Assembly: GCF_011634895.1 (NCBI RefSeq)
Contig: NZ_SIRR01000003.1
Coordinates: forward strand, 1-64,000
Source of the DNA: Rheinheimera pleomorphica
Lineage (GTDB): Bacteria; Pseudomonadota; Gammaproteobacteria; Enterobacterales; Alteromonadaceae
Reading direction: 5' to 3'
DNA: 64,000 nucleotides
This document shows positions 44,773 through 53,570 of this stretch, piece by piece (position 1 is the stretch's first letter; each line of letters begins with the position of its first letter). Both the position numbers and the translations under genes were made by a program. The notes under the pieces were generated by a model. The model had not been told where the DNA came from and made no database searches. It saw only the letters and a list, made by a program, of their open reading frames with translations.

Positions 44773-45660
44773 ATGTCTGTAATGTTATTAGCTTGCCCGG
44801 ACGAGCAGGATGCCGCCCAGCGTCTGGCCGATGCGCTGGCTTTGCCTTTGGCTTTGTATCAGCAACACCGGTTTCCTGATCAGGAGCTAAAATTGACGCT
44901 GCCGTTTAGCCGCGAGCTGCCCGCGCAGCTGGTGCTGTACCGCAGCCTGGATAATCCGAACGACAAGCTGATAGAGCTGTTACTGATAGCCCGTCACGCC
45001 CGGGCGCTGGGCATTAAAAAGATCTGGCTGGTGGCGCCGTATCTGGCTTATATGCGCCAGGATATCGCGTTTAACGCCGGCGAAATTGTCAGTCAGAAAA
45101 TTATCGGCCAGTTTTTAGCTGAATTATTCGATGGTGTGATCACGGTAGATCCCCACCTGCATCGCATTAATCACTTAAACGAAGCCATTGTCAGCGGCGA
45201 GGCGATAGCCCTTAGCGGCGCGCCACGTTTAGCCGAGCTGATTGCCAAAGAATGCCGCCAGCCGCTGCTGATGGGCCCCGATGCCGAGTCTGAGCAGTGG
45301 GTGGCGCTGGCCGGCGCGCAGATTGGTTGTGAGTATGCCGTATGCACTAAAGTGCGCAGCGGCGATAAGCAGGTGCAAATTAAGCTGCCTGATATCAGCG
45401 TAAGCGGCAAAAATGTGGTGCTGATGGACGATGTCGCCAGCTCCGGCCATACACTGGCTGAAGCGGCTAAGTTACTAGTTAGCGCTGGCGCTGCCTCGGT
45501 CGATGTCGCCGTTACCCATGCCTTATTTGCCGGCGATGCCCTGGCGCTAATCAAGCAAGCCGGGGTAAACCGGGTCTGGAGTACCGACTGCATTGCCCAC
45601 CCCAGCAATGCCATTAGTATGGCGCCTGCACTGGCACAGGCGCTTCGGCCCTTGTTGTAG
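44773..45660 (+). CDS. Ribose-phosphate pyrophosphokinase-like protein
   Basis: 295 residues of the PRPP-synthetase fold, shorter than canonical Prs (about 315). Recognisable are the FPDQELKL start block, PYLAYMRQD, the divalent-metal segment VDPHLHR, the flexible-loop KVRSGD and the PRPP-binding loop VVLMDDVASSGHT, which differs from the canonical DDIIDTAGT. It lies 47 bp behind the phosphorylase gene on the same strand, so the pair is probably one operon for salvaging ribose phosphates. Likely not the housekeeping prs, given the divergence and context. Confidence 0.85.
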   Translation: MSVMLLACPDEQDAAQRLADALALPLALYQQHRFPDQELKLTLPFSRELPAQLVLYRSLDNPNDKLIELLLIARHARALGIKKIWLVAPYLAYMRQDIAFNAGEIVSQKIIGQFLAELFDGVITVDPHLHRINHLNEAIVSGEAIALSGAPRLAELIAKECRQPLLMGPDAESEQWVALAGAQIGCEYAVCTKVRSGDKQVQIKLPDISVSGKNVVLMDDVASSGHTLAEAAKLLVSAGAASVDVAVTHALFAGDALALIKQAGVNRVWSTDCIAHPSNAISMAPALAQALRPLL

Positions 45661-45687
45661 CCTGAGCCAAGGCCTGCGGTGTGTTAT

Positions 45688-45876
45688 TTAATTCAGCTTG
45701 CAGGTTTTAATGCCCAGTAAGCTGTATAACGGGCAAAAGTTGAACAGCCCGGTTAACAGCGGCACTACGCCTATCCAGCCCCAAAGCCCAACAGTACCTG
45801 TGGCGGCCAGCGCAATTAACAGCGCACCGCCAATAATACGCACTACCTTATCAATACCACCGACATTTGCTTGCAT
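45688..45876 (-). CDS. DUF2892 (YgaP-like transmembrane) protein
   Basis: 62-residue membrane protein of the DUF2892 family. It begins MQANVGGIDKVVRIIGG, the typical start, followed by two helices and CPLYSLLGI near the C-terminus. In YgaP this segment anchors a rhodanese. Free-standing copies often sit near sulfide/sulfane-sulfur genes, which agrees with the SQR-like gene 3 kb away. A TAAGGAA ribosome site precedes the ATG. Confidence 0.88.
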   Translation of the reverse strand: MQANVGGIDKVVRIIGGALLIALAATGTVGLWGWIGVVPLLTGLFNFCPLYSLLGIKTCKLN

Positions 45877-46004
45877 TTGCTATTTCCTTAAATTAGGGTT
45901 TACTTAATTAATATAGTCATCAACCGCTGCAAAAGCGAGTTGCTACCGGTACGGGCTTTGTTCTGGCGCAAACTTCAAGCGGAAAGTTGGCCGGTAACAA
46001 CTAG

Positions 46005-46145
46005 GCTATCTTTGGCGGCCTGGCAGTAGCGCTGATTTTTGGTATTTTGGTGTCAACCGTGCTAACGCTGGTGGTCATACCGGTTGTGTATTATGCCTAC
46101 CATTATCAGTCTGCTGACAAACCGGGGGCAGAGATCTCGCCGTAA
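46005..46145 (+). pseudogene. C-terminal remnant of an RND efflux pump
   Basis: Translation from 46005 to the TAA at 46143-46145 gives AIFGGLAVALIFGILVSTVL then TLVVIPVVYYAYHYQ and a short tail. This is the final membrane helix and end of AcrB/CusA-type RND transporters. An in-frame TAG at 46002-46004 and absence of upstream RND sequence show that the gene body is gone. It lies 96 bp before a TonB copper receptor, which suggests the lost pump may have been a copper or multidrug exporter (inference). Confidence 0.75.
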
Positions 46146-46241
46146 TACAAGGCGGCACTGCGACAATCTGTCGCATCGTCAATCTGTCCGCTTACCGTTA
46201 GTATTAACGCCATTATCCGTTATAAAACAGAGGTTAAACTG

Positions 46242-48305
46242 GTGGTGTTAACAGGTAAAAACAGTAGTAGAACAGCGTGGTTAAGTGTGTTGCTGTTAGC
46301 GCAACCGGTTAGCGCAGAGCCAAGTGGCACAGACGCCGATGCCGCTGAGATAGAACATATTGTCGTCACTGCCGTGGCGATGCAAAGCCCGCTGACGGTC
46401 GTCACTAACCCCAAACTGCCACGGCAGCCCCTGCCGGCGCACGATGGCGCCGATTACCTGAGCAGCATTACCGGCTTTAACCTTATCCGCAAAGGCGGTG
46501 CCAGCAGTGATCCGCTGTTTCGCGGTATGGCCGGCTCGCGGCTGAACATTTTAACCGACGGCGATATGCTACTGGGTGGCTGTGGTAGCCGGATGGACCC
46601 GCCCACCGCCTATATAGCGCCGCAAGCCTATGACAAGCTTACCATTATCAAAGGCCCGCAAACCGTTAGCTATGGCCCGGGCAGTAGTGCCGCTACCGTG
46701 TTATTTGAACGTAACCACAACCGGCTAAGCGCAGCGGGTGTCAGCGGCAGCGTGAATAGCACCGCCGCCAGCGCCGGCCGGCTGGATAATGCCCTGGATG
46801 TCACTGCCGGTAACCCGGATGGCTTTATCCGCGCCCTTGCTACCGCTGCCCGGGCTGACGACTACCAGGATGGCAACAACCAGCGTATTCATTCGGCCTA
46901 CCAACGCTGGAGCACACAGCTGGAGCTGGGCTATACGCCGTCGGATGATCAAACCCTGTTGCTCAAGCTTGGCAGCAGTGATGGTGAGGCCGCTTATGCT
47001 GACCGGCTAATGGATGGCAGCGCCTTTAAACGGCAAAACCTGGGGCTGAAATGGTCACTGGCGAATATCGGCCCTTACTTAAGCCAAATCGATGTGCAGT
47101 GGCACTACAACTATATTGACCACGTGATGGACAACTACAGCCTGCGCAGCTTTAGCCCTGGCATGATGATGCCCAACCCGGCGGCCAGTAACCCGGACCG
47201 GCGCACCCTGGGCGGGCGGCTGGCTAGTCAGTGGCAACTAACGGATGATCTGAGCTGGCAGCTGGGCGTTGACGGTGCGCAAAACATTCATCGTATCCGC
47301 AGCAGCATGAATCAACCGGTTATGCCTTATCAGCAGCAAGCGCGGCAGGAAGACATTCGCTTTAGCCAGCTCGGCCTGTTTAACGAGCTAACCTATCAGT
47401 TAACGGCCAGCGGCCAGCTGGTGGCCGGTGCCCGACTGGATCACTGGCAGGTAACCGACAGCCGGAAAATGCTGGGCAACATGATGATGGCGCAGCCCAA
47501 CCCTACTGCCAACCAAAGCCGTGATGATAACCTTAGCGCCGGTTTTATCCGCTACCAGGGGCAACATCAGGCCTGGCAATGGTATGCCGGCGTTGGCTAT
47601 AACCAGCGTTTTGCTGATTATTGGGAGCTGGCAGGTAATGGCCGCGCCAGCGAACAAAGCCTGAGCGCCTTTTATGTAAAACCCGAGCGCACTAGTCAGC
47701 TGGACATGGGCCTGGTGTACCAGCAGCCACAGTGGCAGTTGTCGTTATCACTGTTTGCTAACCGCATAGACGATTATTTACTGACCCAGCAGGGCTGGCA
47801 GCTTGGCATGCAACAGGTTACCGCGACACGTAATATCGACGCCCAAAGCCTGGGTGGCGAGCTGGACTTGAGTTATCAGCTTAATGCTAAATGGCAAACT
47901 ACGCTGGCGCTGGCCTATGTGCGCGGCCGTAATATCAGCGACAGTAAGCCGCTGGCGCAACAACCACCACTGGAGCTTAAGCTGGGGCTGAATTATGACG
48001 CCGGGGCCTGGAACAGTGGTTTACTGTGGCGGGCGGTGGCAGCGCAGCACCGCGTAGCACCGGGGCAGGGCAACATTGCCGGTACTGACATCGCCAGCAG
48101 CCCGGGTTTTGCTGTTTTGTCCTGGCATGGTGGCTGGCGTATCTCGAAGCCGGTTACGCTGTCTGCCGGTGCCGATAACCTGTTAGACAAAGCCTACCAC
48201 GAGCACCTGAGTAAAGGCGGCGCTATGGTAAGTGGTTACTTACCGCTGGCGCAAATCAACGAGGCCGGCCGCACCTTATGGCTAAACCTGAACTGGCAGT
48301 TCTAA
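46242..48305 (+). CDS. TonB-dependent copper receptor (OprC/NosA-like)
   Basis: Outer-membrane TonB-dependent receptor of 687 residues. GTG start with an AGAGGTT ribosome site. Signal peptide to about residue 25 (QPVSA), TonB-box-like EHIVVTA (38-44), plug domain, and a 22-strand barrel ending in Phe (LNLNWQF). The plug motif GGCGSRMDPP at 112-121 is the hallmark of the copper-receptor family. Methionine-rich loops (SPGMMMPNP, MLGNMMMAQPNP) fit copper binding. It stands alone, just behind the RND remnant. Confidence 0.9.
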   Translation: MVLTGKNSSRTAWLSVLLLAQPVSAEPSGTDADAAEIEHIVVTAVAMQSPLTVVTNPKLPRQPLPAHDGADYLSSITGFNLIRKGGASSDPLFRGMAGSRLNILTDGDMLLGGCGSRMDPPTAYIAPQAYDKLTIIKGPQTVSYGPGSSAATVLFERNHNRLSAAGVSGSVNSTAASAGRLDNALDVTAGNPDGFIRALATAARADDYQDGNNQRIHSAYQRWSTQLELGYTPSDDQTLLLKLGSSDGEAAYADRLMDGSAFKRQNLGLKWSLANIGPYLSQIDVQWHYNYIDHVMDNYSLRSFSPGMMMPNPAASNPDRRTLGGRLASQWQLTDDLSWQLGVDGAQNIHRIRSSMNQPVMPYQQQARQEDIRFSQLGLFNELTYQLTASGQLVAGARLDHWQVTDSRKMLGNMMMAQPNPTANQSRDDNLSAGFIRYQGQHQAWQWYAGVGYNQRFADYWELAGNGRASEQSLSAFYVKPERTSQLDMGLVYQQPQWQLSLSLFANRIDDYLLTQQGWQLGMQQVTATRNIDAQSLGGELDLSYQLNAKWQTTLALAYVRGRNISDSKPLAQQPPLELKLGLNYDAGAWNSGLLWRAVAAQHRVAPGQGNIAGTDIASSPGFAVLSWHGGWRISKPVTLSAGADNLLDKAYHEHLSKGGAMVSGYLPLAQINEAGRTLWLNLNWQF

Positions 48306-48338
48306 CCAACAGTCCGGCGCTTGCCGGCCCCTTACCCG

Positions 48339-48905
48339 TTAAAGTTGTTTTTGCAGGCTAAAGGCCCCGCGCAGTTCGCCCGGGGTAAAGCCGGTAGCTA
48401 AGTCGTTTGGGTAGTGGTGCCGGATCTGTTGTGTTACCGGCTCAGCTACCTGGCTGCCGTGGCAGGCTACGCACTGGGTATCGAGCATAATCGGTTGCAT
48501 ATAACGAAACACTTCACCATCACCACTACTGATAATTTCAGCGTGTTTTAACTGTGCCGGCGCACTGCCATTGGCCAGTTTAATGGCATAGTCCTGCAGT
48601 ATTTGTCGCTCCCAGCTATCGGCACTGTTGTTGCTGTTACGCACCTTCAGGCTGGTACGGCCAATTTGCCAGCCATCGGTTGACCACTTTGCAGCAATTA
48701 GCGGTGCCTGGTCTTTACACACCTGCACGCCATTGGCCAGGCCGCCACTGCTAATCGCGGCTTGCAGCGCGGTTTTTAGCTCGCCGGAAAAGCGTTTTAT
48801 CCGTAGCTGCGCTTCGGTTTGTAAATCCTCAATATTGGCCGCGGCGCTTTCAGCCAGCGCCAGGCTGCTTAAGCTTAGTAACAGTGGATAGATAACATAA
48901 CGCAT
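48339..48905 (-). CDS. Periplasmic haem protein, DUF3365 family
   Basis: 188 residues with a signal peptide (cleavage near ALA at 16-18) and one haem c motif CVACHG (Cys145, Cys148, His149) within the Tll0287-like DUF3365 domain. Conserved family features include the VCKDQAPLIAA segment and TSLKVRN. It follows the SQR-like gene by 25 bp and is probably co-transcribed, so it may take electrons or sense redox near sulfide oxidation (inference). Confidence 0.88.
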   Translation of the reverse strand: MRYVIYPLLLSLSSLALAESAAANIEDLQTEAQLRIKRFSGELKTALQAAISSGGLANGVQVCKDQAPLIAAKWSTDGWQIGRTSLKVRNSNNSADSWERQILQDYAIKLANGSAPAQLKHAEIISSGDGEVFRYMQPIMLDTQCVACHGSQVAEPVTQQIRHHYPNDLATGFTPGELRGAFSLQKQL

Positions 48906-48930
48906 GGCGTGCTCCTTTGAGTTAAGTTAC

Positions 48931-50226
48931 TTAGCTGGCATCAAAATTACAGCCGGGTTTGGCATGGCGATCCAGCGGAATATCATCGCGGTAGTCCGGT
49001 GCAGCTAGCCATTCATGGCCTTTTAACATGGCATACCAATACAGTGGCGGTAACAGTTTTTCTTTTAAAAACCAGGACAACCGCGCAGGCTTGGTGCCGT
49101 CCACCAGCCATTTCGGAAACGTCGGTTCTACCTTGCCTCCATAAACAAATTCGGCCAGCACAATTTTGCCGCGCTCTACAGTAAGCGGGCAGGAGCCATA
49201 GCCGTCATACACGGCGCGCAGTGGCGTGTTGTTAAGCAAGCTAAGCAGGTTTTCGGCCACCACCGGGGCTTGCTTGCGCACCGCGGCGGCAGTTTTGGCA
49301 TTGGGCGTGTTGGCACAGTCCCCCAAGGCAAATATCGTTGGCCAGGTTTTGTGCTGTAGTGTATCCGGATAGACATCCACCCAGCCGGCAGCATCGGCCA
49401 ACGGGCTTTGCCGTATAACGTCAGGTGCTACCTGAGGTGGCGTGATGTGCAGCATATCAAAACGCTTTTCAATGGTTTTGCTGCTGCCATCTGCCTGCGT
49501 TTGGCTAAAAAAGGCCGTTTGGCTGGCTGCATCGACTGCGACTAAGGTCGTTTGCATATTCAACTTAATGCCATAGCGCTTTACATACTGCTGCAGTGCC
49601 GGCACGTAGTCTGCCACGCCAAACAGTGCCGCACCTGCCGTGCAAAATTGCACGTTAATCTTGTTCAGCACTTGCTGGCGCAGCCAGTGATCGCAGGATA
49701 AATACATCGCCTTTTGTGGCGCACCGGCGCATTTTATTGGCATTGGCGGCTGGGTAAATATCGCATCGCCTTGTTTTAGTTGCTGCACCAGTTGCCAGGT
49801 GTACGGCGCCAGGCCGCGGGCATAGTTAGAGGTAATGCCGTGGCTGCCCAGGTTATCAGCCAGGCCGTCTATCGCCGCCCAATTCAGCGACAGTCCCGTT
49901 GCCACCACCAGACTGCGATAGGCTAAGCAGGTGCCGTCGGCCAGAGTCAGCTGATTTTGGGCCGGGGCAAAATGGCTGGCAGCGCTTTGATACCAGCAAA
50001 CCTGTTTGGGTATCAAGGCTGCCATCGGTTTAACGGTGTCAGGCTGTTTAAACACGCCACCACCCACCAGGGTCCAGCCGGGCTGATAATAGTGTTCTGT
50101 GGCCGGCTCGGCCAAAGCAATGCTCAGATCGGGTTGCCGTTTTAACAGGCTGGCAATTACCGACAAACCGGCTGCACCGCCGCCTATTACTACTACATCG
50201 TAGCTTGCAGTAACTTGTGTACTCAT
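48931..50226 (-). CDS. Sulfide:quinone oxidoreductase-like flavoprotein
   Basis: 431 residues from the ATG at 50226, which has a GGAGG ribosome site 5 bp upstream; a longer start at 50283 has none. FAD-binding GGGAAG at 15-20, YYQPGWTLVGGG at 46-57, the cysteine block IKCAGAPQKAMYLSCDHW, FALGDCANTPNAKTAAA and SCPLTVERGKIVLAEF. The last three are typical of type II sulfide:quinone oxidoreductases. It would oxidise sulfide to sulfane sulfur at the membrane. The first gene of a two-gene operon with the haem protein. Palindromes lie between promoter region and start. Confidence 0.88.
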   Translation of the reverse strand: MSTQVTASYDVVVIGGGAAGLSVIASLLKRQPDLSIALAEPATEHYYQPGWTLVGGGVFKQPDTVKPMAALIPKQVCWYQSAASHFAPAQNQLTLADGTCLAYRSLVVATGLSLNWAAIDGLADNLGSHGITSNYARGLAPYTWQLVQQLKQGDAIFTQPPMPIKCAGAPQKAMYLSCDHWLRQQVLNKINVQFCTAGAALFGVADYVPALQQYVKRYGIKLNMQTTLVAVDAASQTAFFSQTQADGSSKTIEKRFDMLHITPPQVAPDVIRQSPLADAAGWVDVYPDTLQHKTWPTIFALGDCANTPNAKTAAAVRKQAPVVAENLLSLLNNTPLRAVYDGYGSCPLTVERGKIVLAEFVYGGKVEPTFPKWLVDGTKPARLSWFLKEKLLPPLYWYAMLKGHEWLAAPDYRDDIPLDRHAKPGCNFDAS

Positions 50227-50241
50227 TTTGCCTCCAGTCAC

Positions 50242-50260
50242 AGCTACAGTGACTGTAGCT
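50242..50260 (-). promoter_or_regulatory. 19-bp palindrome in the SQR leader
   Basis: AGCTACAGTGACTGTAGCT is palindromic except for its centre base. It lies 16 bp upstream of the SQR start codon, between the ribosome site and the AT-rich promoter region. It may be an operator or a leader hairpin. Confidence 0.6.
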
Positions 50261-50275
50261 TGGTGCGGAATTTTC

Positions 50276-50294
50276 ATATTCATATTTGGAATAT
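50276..50294 (-). promoter_or_regulatory. Candidate ArsR-type (BigR/SqrR-like) operator
   Basis: ATATTC-N7-GAATAT inverted repeat at 50276-50294, in an AT-rich promoter-like stretch (to about 50320) that also carries a second GAATAT at about 50310. Sulfide-responsive ArsR-family repressors bind ATTC/GAAT inverted sites, but with a spacing of about 8, so this is suggestive only. Confidence 0.4.
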
Positions 50295-50452
50295 ATATAT
50301 ATTAATAAAGAATATACTAATGTACTTTAGGCGCTACGCTGATTTTGTGCAAGGCTAATATCAATGCTGCTTAGAATATTGCGTTAAAACAAATTGCAAA
50401 TAATTAAATTTTGCTAATATAGCGGGTTTGATAATCGCTGTAAGGTGTTGTT

Positions 50453-52090
50453 ATGCAAGAAAACTCTGGAAAACTGGTGTCGTCAATTGGTTTATCGGTT
50501 GGCAAAAAACTGCTAATCAGTTTTGGTAGCCTAAGCGCATTAATGTTGGTTGTGGCAATAGTGGTGCAGCTGGCACAGTTGGCGATGAATAGCGCCCGGG
50601 CCAGCGCGGCAGAGAAGCGCAACCTGGCAGTGTTACAGCTGGAGAAGGAAATTGATCACCTGGTGTGGGCGAATCAGCTGGCGAACAGCATCTTGTTACA
50701 GCAGTCATTTAACGGCCAGTTAAATCCACAGCAATGCGCTTTTGGCCGCTGGTATCAGCAGTTTAAAGCCTCAGATACATACCGCACTGGCAGCCCGGCG
50801 CTGCGTCGCGCTTTAGACGCGATAGATCAGCCGCACCAGCAGTTACACCAAAGTGCGGTAAATATAACACAGGCTGCACCGGCACAGCGGGCGGCAATTT
50901 ATCAGCGCGACTCGCTAACGGCATTAACTCAGGTACAGCAAGCGCTGGGTGAAGTTCATCGCCTGTTTCAGGCTGAGCGTGACGCTATTATTGCCAGGGC
51001 AGAAGTGACTGATCGCAACGCCATGCGCGCGGTTTGGGGCGTGTTGGTGTTAACGCTGCTGGCTGCCGTGTTGTTTGGCCTTTGGCTGCGCCGGGTGGTC
51101 TCATTGCCGATGAAAGAGCTCACCCAACGTGCTGAAGCCATTGCTGCCGGCGATCTGACTGGTGAACCGCTTAATATCCAAAGCCGCGATGAAGTTGGCC
51201 TGGCTGCGCAGGCGTTTAATACGATGCAGCTACAGTTGCGTCAGCTTATCAGTCATTTGGTGCAAAAGTCGGATCAGGTGGCTGAACATGCTGCCCGGGT
51301 GTCTGATATTACCAGCCGCACCGATATTGACTTACAGCGGCAGGCTGCTGAAATAGAACAGCTGGCTACGGCAATGAACGAAATGGCTGCCACCATAGCC
51401 GAGGTGGCTAAACATGCGCAGAATACCTCTGCGGCTACCCATGAGTCAGAGCAACATGCCCAGCAAGGGCAAACGATAGTGCGCTCGGTGATAAGCAGTA
51501 TCAATGAAATTGCCGCCGAGGTAGACAATGCCTCTGGCACCATTGCCGCGGTGCGGCAAGAAAGCCAGAACATAGGCGCTATTTTGGATACCATTCAGGC
51601 CATTGCCGAGCAAACTAACCTGCTGGCCCTTAATGCGGCCATTGAAGCAGCCCGTGCCGGTGAGCAAGGCCGTGGTTTTGCCGTTGTAGCCGACGAAGTG
51701 CGGACCTTAGCGGCACGCACCCAAAGCTCCACTACGGAAATAAAAAATCTGATCGAGCGTTTACAGCACAGTGCAGCCAATGCGGTAAATACGATGCATG
51801 CGGGTGTAACCAAGGCGCAGCAAGGGGTAGCAATGGCCGACAAGGCCGGTGCCGCACTCACAGACATTATGCAATCGGTAAGCGCAATAACCGACATGAC
51901 CCTGCAAATTGCCAGTGCAACCGAAGAGCAAAGCACCGTGGTGCAGGAAATGGATCAAAATCTGTTGCGGGTTAATACATTAACACTGGATACTAAGCAG
52001 CGTTCACATGAAGCCGATGAAACCTCTGCTGAGCTGGAAAATATGGCGGGGCAATTACGCAGCGAAAGCCGGCGCTTTAAGTTACATTAG
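50453..52090 (+). CDS. Methyl-accepting chemotaxis protein with CZB-like domain
   Basis: Chemoreceptor of 545 residues. First membrane helix at about 20-46. A periplasmic domain (about 50-185) has the zinc-binding CZB pattern: H69, C95 in CAFGRWY, H128 and H132 (HQQLH). The second helix lies at about 193-211, then a HAMP domain and the MA signalling domain with its hairpin tip [23 protein letters not shown] domains in other receptors sense zinc or, through the cysteine, hypochlorous acid. A periplasmic CZB-like domain is less common than a cytoplasmic one. There is no C-terminal CheR-binding pentapeptide. Confidence 0.9.
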   Translation: MQENSGKLVSSIGLSVGKKLLISFGSLSALMLVVAIVVQLAQLAMNSARASAAEKRNLAVLQLEKEIDHLVWANQLANSILLQQSFNGQLNPQQCAFGRWYQQFKASDTYRTGSPALRRALDAIDQPHQQLHQSAVNITQAAPAQRAAIYQRDSLTALTQVQQALGEVHRLFQAERDAIIARAEVTDRNAMRAVWGVLVLTLLAAVLFGLWLRRVVSLPMKELTQRAEAIAAGDLTGEPLNIQSRDEVGLAAQAFNTMQLQLRQLISHLVQKSDQVAEHAARVSDITSRTDIDLQRQAAEIEQLATAMNEMAATIAEVAKHAQNTSAATHESEQHAQQGQTIVRSVISSINEIAAEVDNASGTIAAVRQESQNIGAILDTIQAIAEQTNLLALNAAIEAARAGEQGRGFAVVADEVRTLAARTQSSTTEIKNLIERLQHSAANAVNTMHAGVTKAQQGVAMADKAGAALTDIMQSVSAITDMTLQIASATEEQSTVVQEMDQNLLRVNTLTLDTKQRSHEADETSAELENMAGQLRSESRRFKLH

Positions 52091-52093
52091 GCA

Positions 52094-52123
52094 AAAAAAG
52101 GGCAGTACATACTGCCCTTTTTT
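52094..52123. terminator. Bidirectional terminator between MCP and pel operon
   Basis: AAAAAAAGGGCAGT-ACAT-ACTGCCCTTTTTT: a 7-bp GC stem flanked by A and T tracts, able to terminate the + strand MCP gene and the minus-strand pel operon. Confidence 0.88.
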
Positions 52124-52202
52124 ATTCGGTTACATGACGGCGTAGTGCAAATCAATACGAGCGGTGCTGGCAACGCCCGGGTCTGGTACAAAGCGTGCTT
52201 AT

Positions 52203-53570
52203 CTAACGCTGCAGCATAAAGGTTTCGTATTCAAGACGGTTAAACTGTCTGTTAAGCATTATCAGGCCAAGCAAGCTGGTAATCAGCATTGCAAAGGCAA
52301 AACCATAGCCATAAAACGCCAGTCCTAGTGCAATAGACAACATACTCAGGCCAAGGTTTGACAACATCATAATGCTGATGAGGCCAAGTGCCTGATAACG
52401 CTTATCCAAATAAAACATGACGTTCAAAATGGCCATAACCAGCACTTGTAGCGACACCCCAACCAGGTCAACATACAGCAGGTGCAGATAAGCCAGGTCT
52501 ATTTTTAACAGCGTTAAAATTTCTTCGCTCCACAGTAGAAGTAATGCCAAGGTGAGGCCCTGGATTTTAAAGATTTGATATAAGCTGTTTTTACACGCCA
52601 AAACCATTTTGTCTTTCAACAAAAAAATGGCTTCTAAGGTACCGCCTTCTCTTACGGTTTCGTAAAACTCTTCATTGGCTGCAGCAAAGTCGGTTTCCAT
52701 GTGTAGCATAAACACCGCCATACCGGGAATAATAGCCAGATAGGCAATAAAAATGGGTAAATCATAAATGTAGGACGCCCGAAAAATATCAATAACCTGG
52801 GTAGACACATTGTGCGTAAACCAAAACACGAACTTGTCAGCCCACACCCCCAGGTTATAAAACAAACCGCAAAAAGCCAGTGAAACAAAAGCATATCGCC
52901 GATGAAGAAAATCAAATGCCACCAGCTGTGATGAGGGATAATTACGCAGCACGAAAAAAAGTAACACAAAGGCAATGAGTGCCTGGCTACAAGCAAATAC
53001 CAGTAACAGTCCCAGTAAGCCAAAAGGAGGCATAAACCATGCAACTAATACCATTAGGCTGTATCCACCCAGCAGCGTCAGCACTATGCGGTAGTACTGT
53101 TTCATACCACTTAAAAACACAATAATTAGCCATAAATTGCATAGCACGACAAATGCGGTGAGCATCGTCAGTTTGATGGCCGCAGGCAGCTGGGTAAGCG
53201 CCAGAATTGTGCAACCCACTGCGGCTGACAACAGTGACATAACGAGAATGCAGCCCAGCAAGTTTGGTGTAACCAGGTGGTCTTGCCGCTGAAATAGCCG
53301 GTCTGAGATAAACCGGGTAAACAGCAGCTGAAACAAGCCGCTAAGAATCAGCGACCCTGCCATCATGTAAGTGACCAGCACTAAAAACTGAATAATGAGC
53401 CCGGTAGGAAAAATGCGACCAATACTCAACATACCGATGATCATCAGTGCCAGAATAGATAATACCCAGGGCCCCGAACCAATAATCGCAGCCAAGCCAT
53501 ATGCCTCAACATAGGACAGCAGGGTATTTTTTTTCAGTATCTGCCGTAGCTCAAAGCCTATGCCAGCCAT
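52203..53570 (-). CDS. pelG: Pel polysaccharide exporter PelG
   Basis: Polytopic inner-membrane protein of 455 residues with about 12 membrane segments, beginning MAGIGFELRQILKK, the standard PelG start. PelG belongs to the MATE/MOP flippase-like group and with PelF, PelE and PelD forms the synthase complex that makes and moves the Pel polymer across the inner membrane. Last gene of the operon. It abuts pelF with a one-base overlap. Confidence 0.95.
   Translation of the reverse strand: MAGIGFELRQILKKNTLLSYVEAYGLAAIIGSGPWVLSILALMIIGMLSIGRIFPTGLIIQFLVLVTYMMAGSLILSGLFQLLFTRFISDRLFQRQDHLVTPNLLGCILVMSLLSAAVGCTILALTQLPAAIKLTMLTAFVVLCNLWLIIVFLSGMKQYYRIVLTLLGGYSLMVLVAWFMPPFGLLGLLLVFACSQALIAFVLLFFVLRNYPSSQLVAFDFLHRRYAFVSLAFCGLFYNLGVWADKFVFWFTHNVSTQVIDIFRASYIYDLPIFIAYLAIIPGMAVFMLHMETDFAAANEEFYETVREGGTLEAIFLLKDKMVLACKNSLYQIFKIQGLTLALLLLWSEEILTLLKIDLAYLHLLYVDLVGVSLQVLVMAILNVMFYLDKRYQALGLISIMMLSNLGLSMLSIALGLAFYGYGFAFAMLITSLLGLIMLNRQFNRLEYETFMLQR

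Noticed and set aside
46156-46172. TGCGACA-ATC-TGTCGCA palindrome upstream of the copper receptor as an operator
   Set aside because: A short 7-bp stem with a 3-nt centre, not resembling a copper-regulator box I can name. Too little to call a site.
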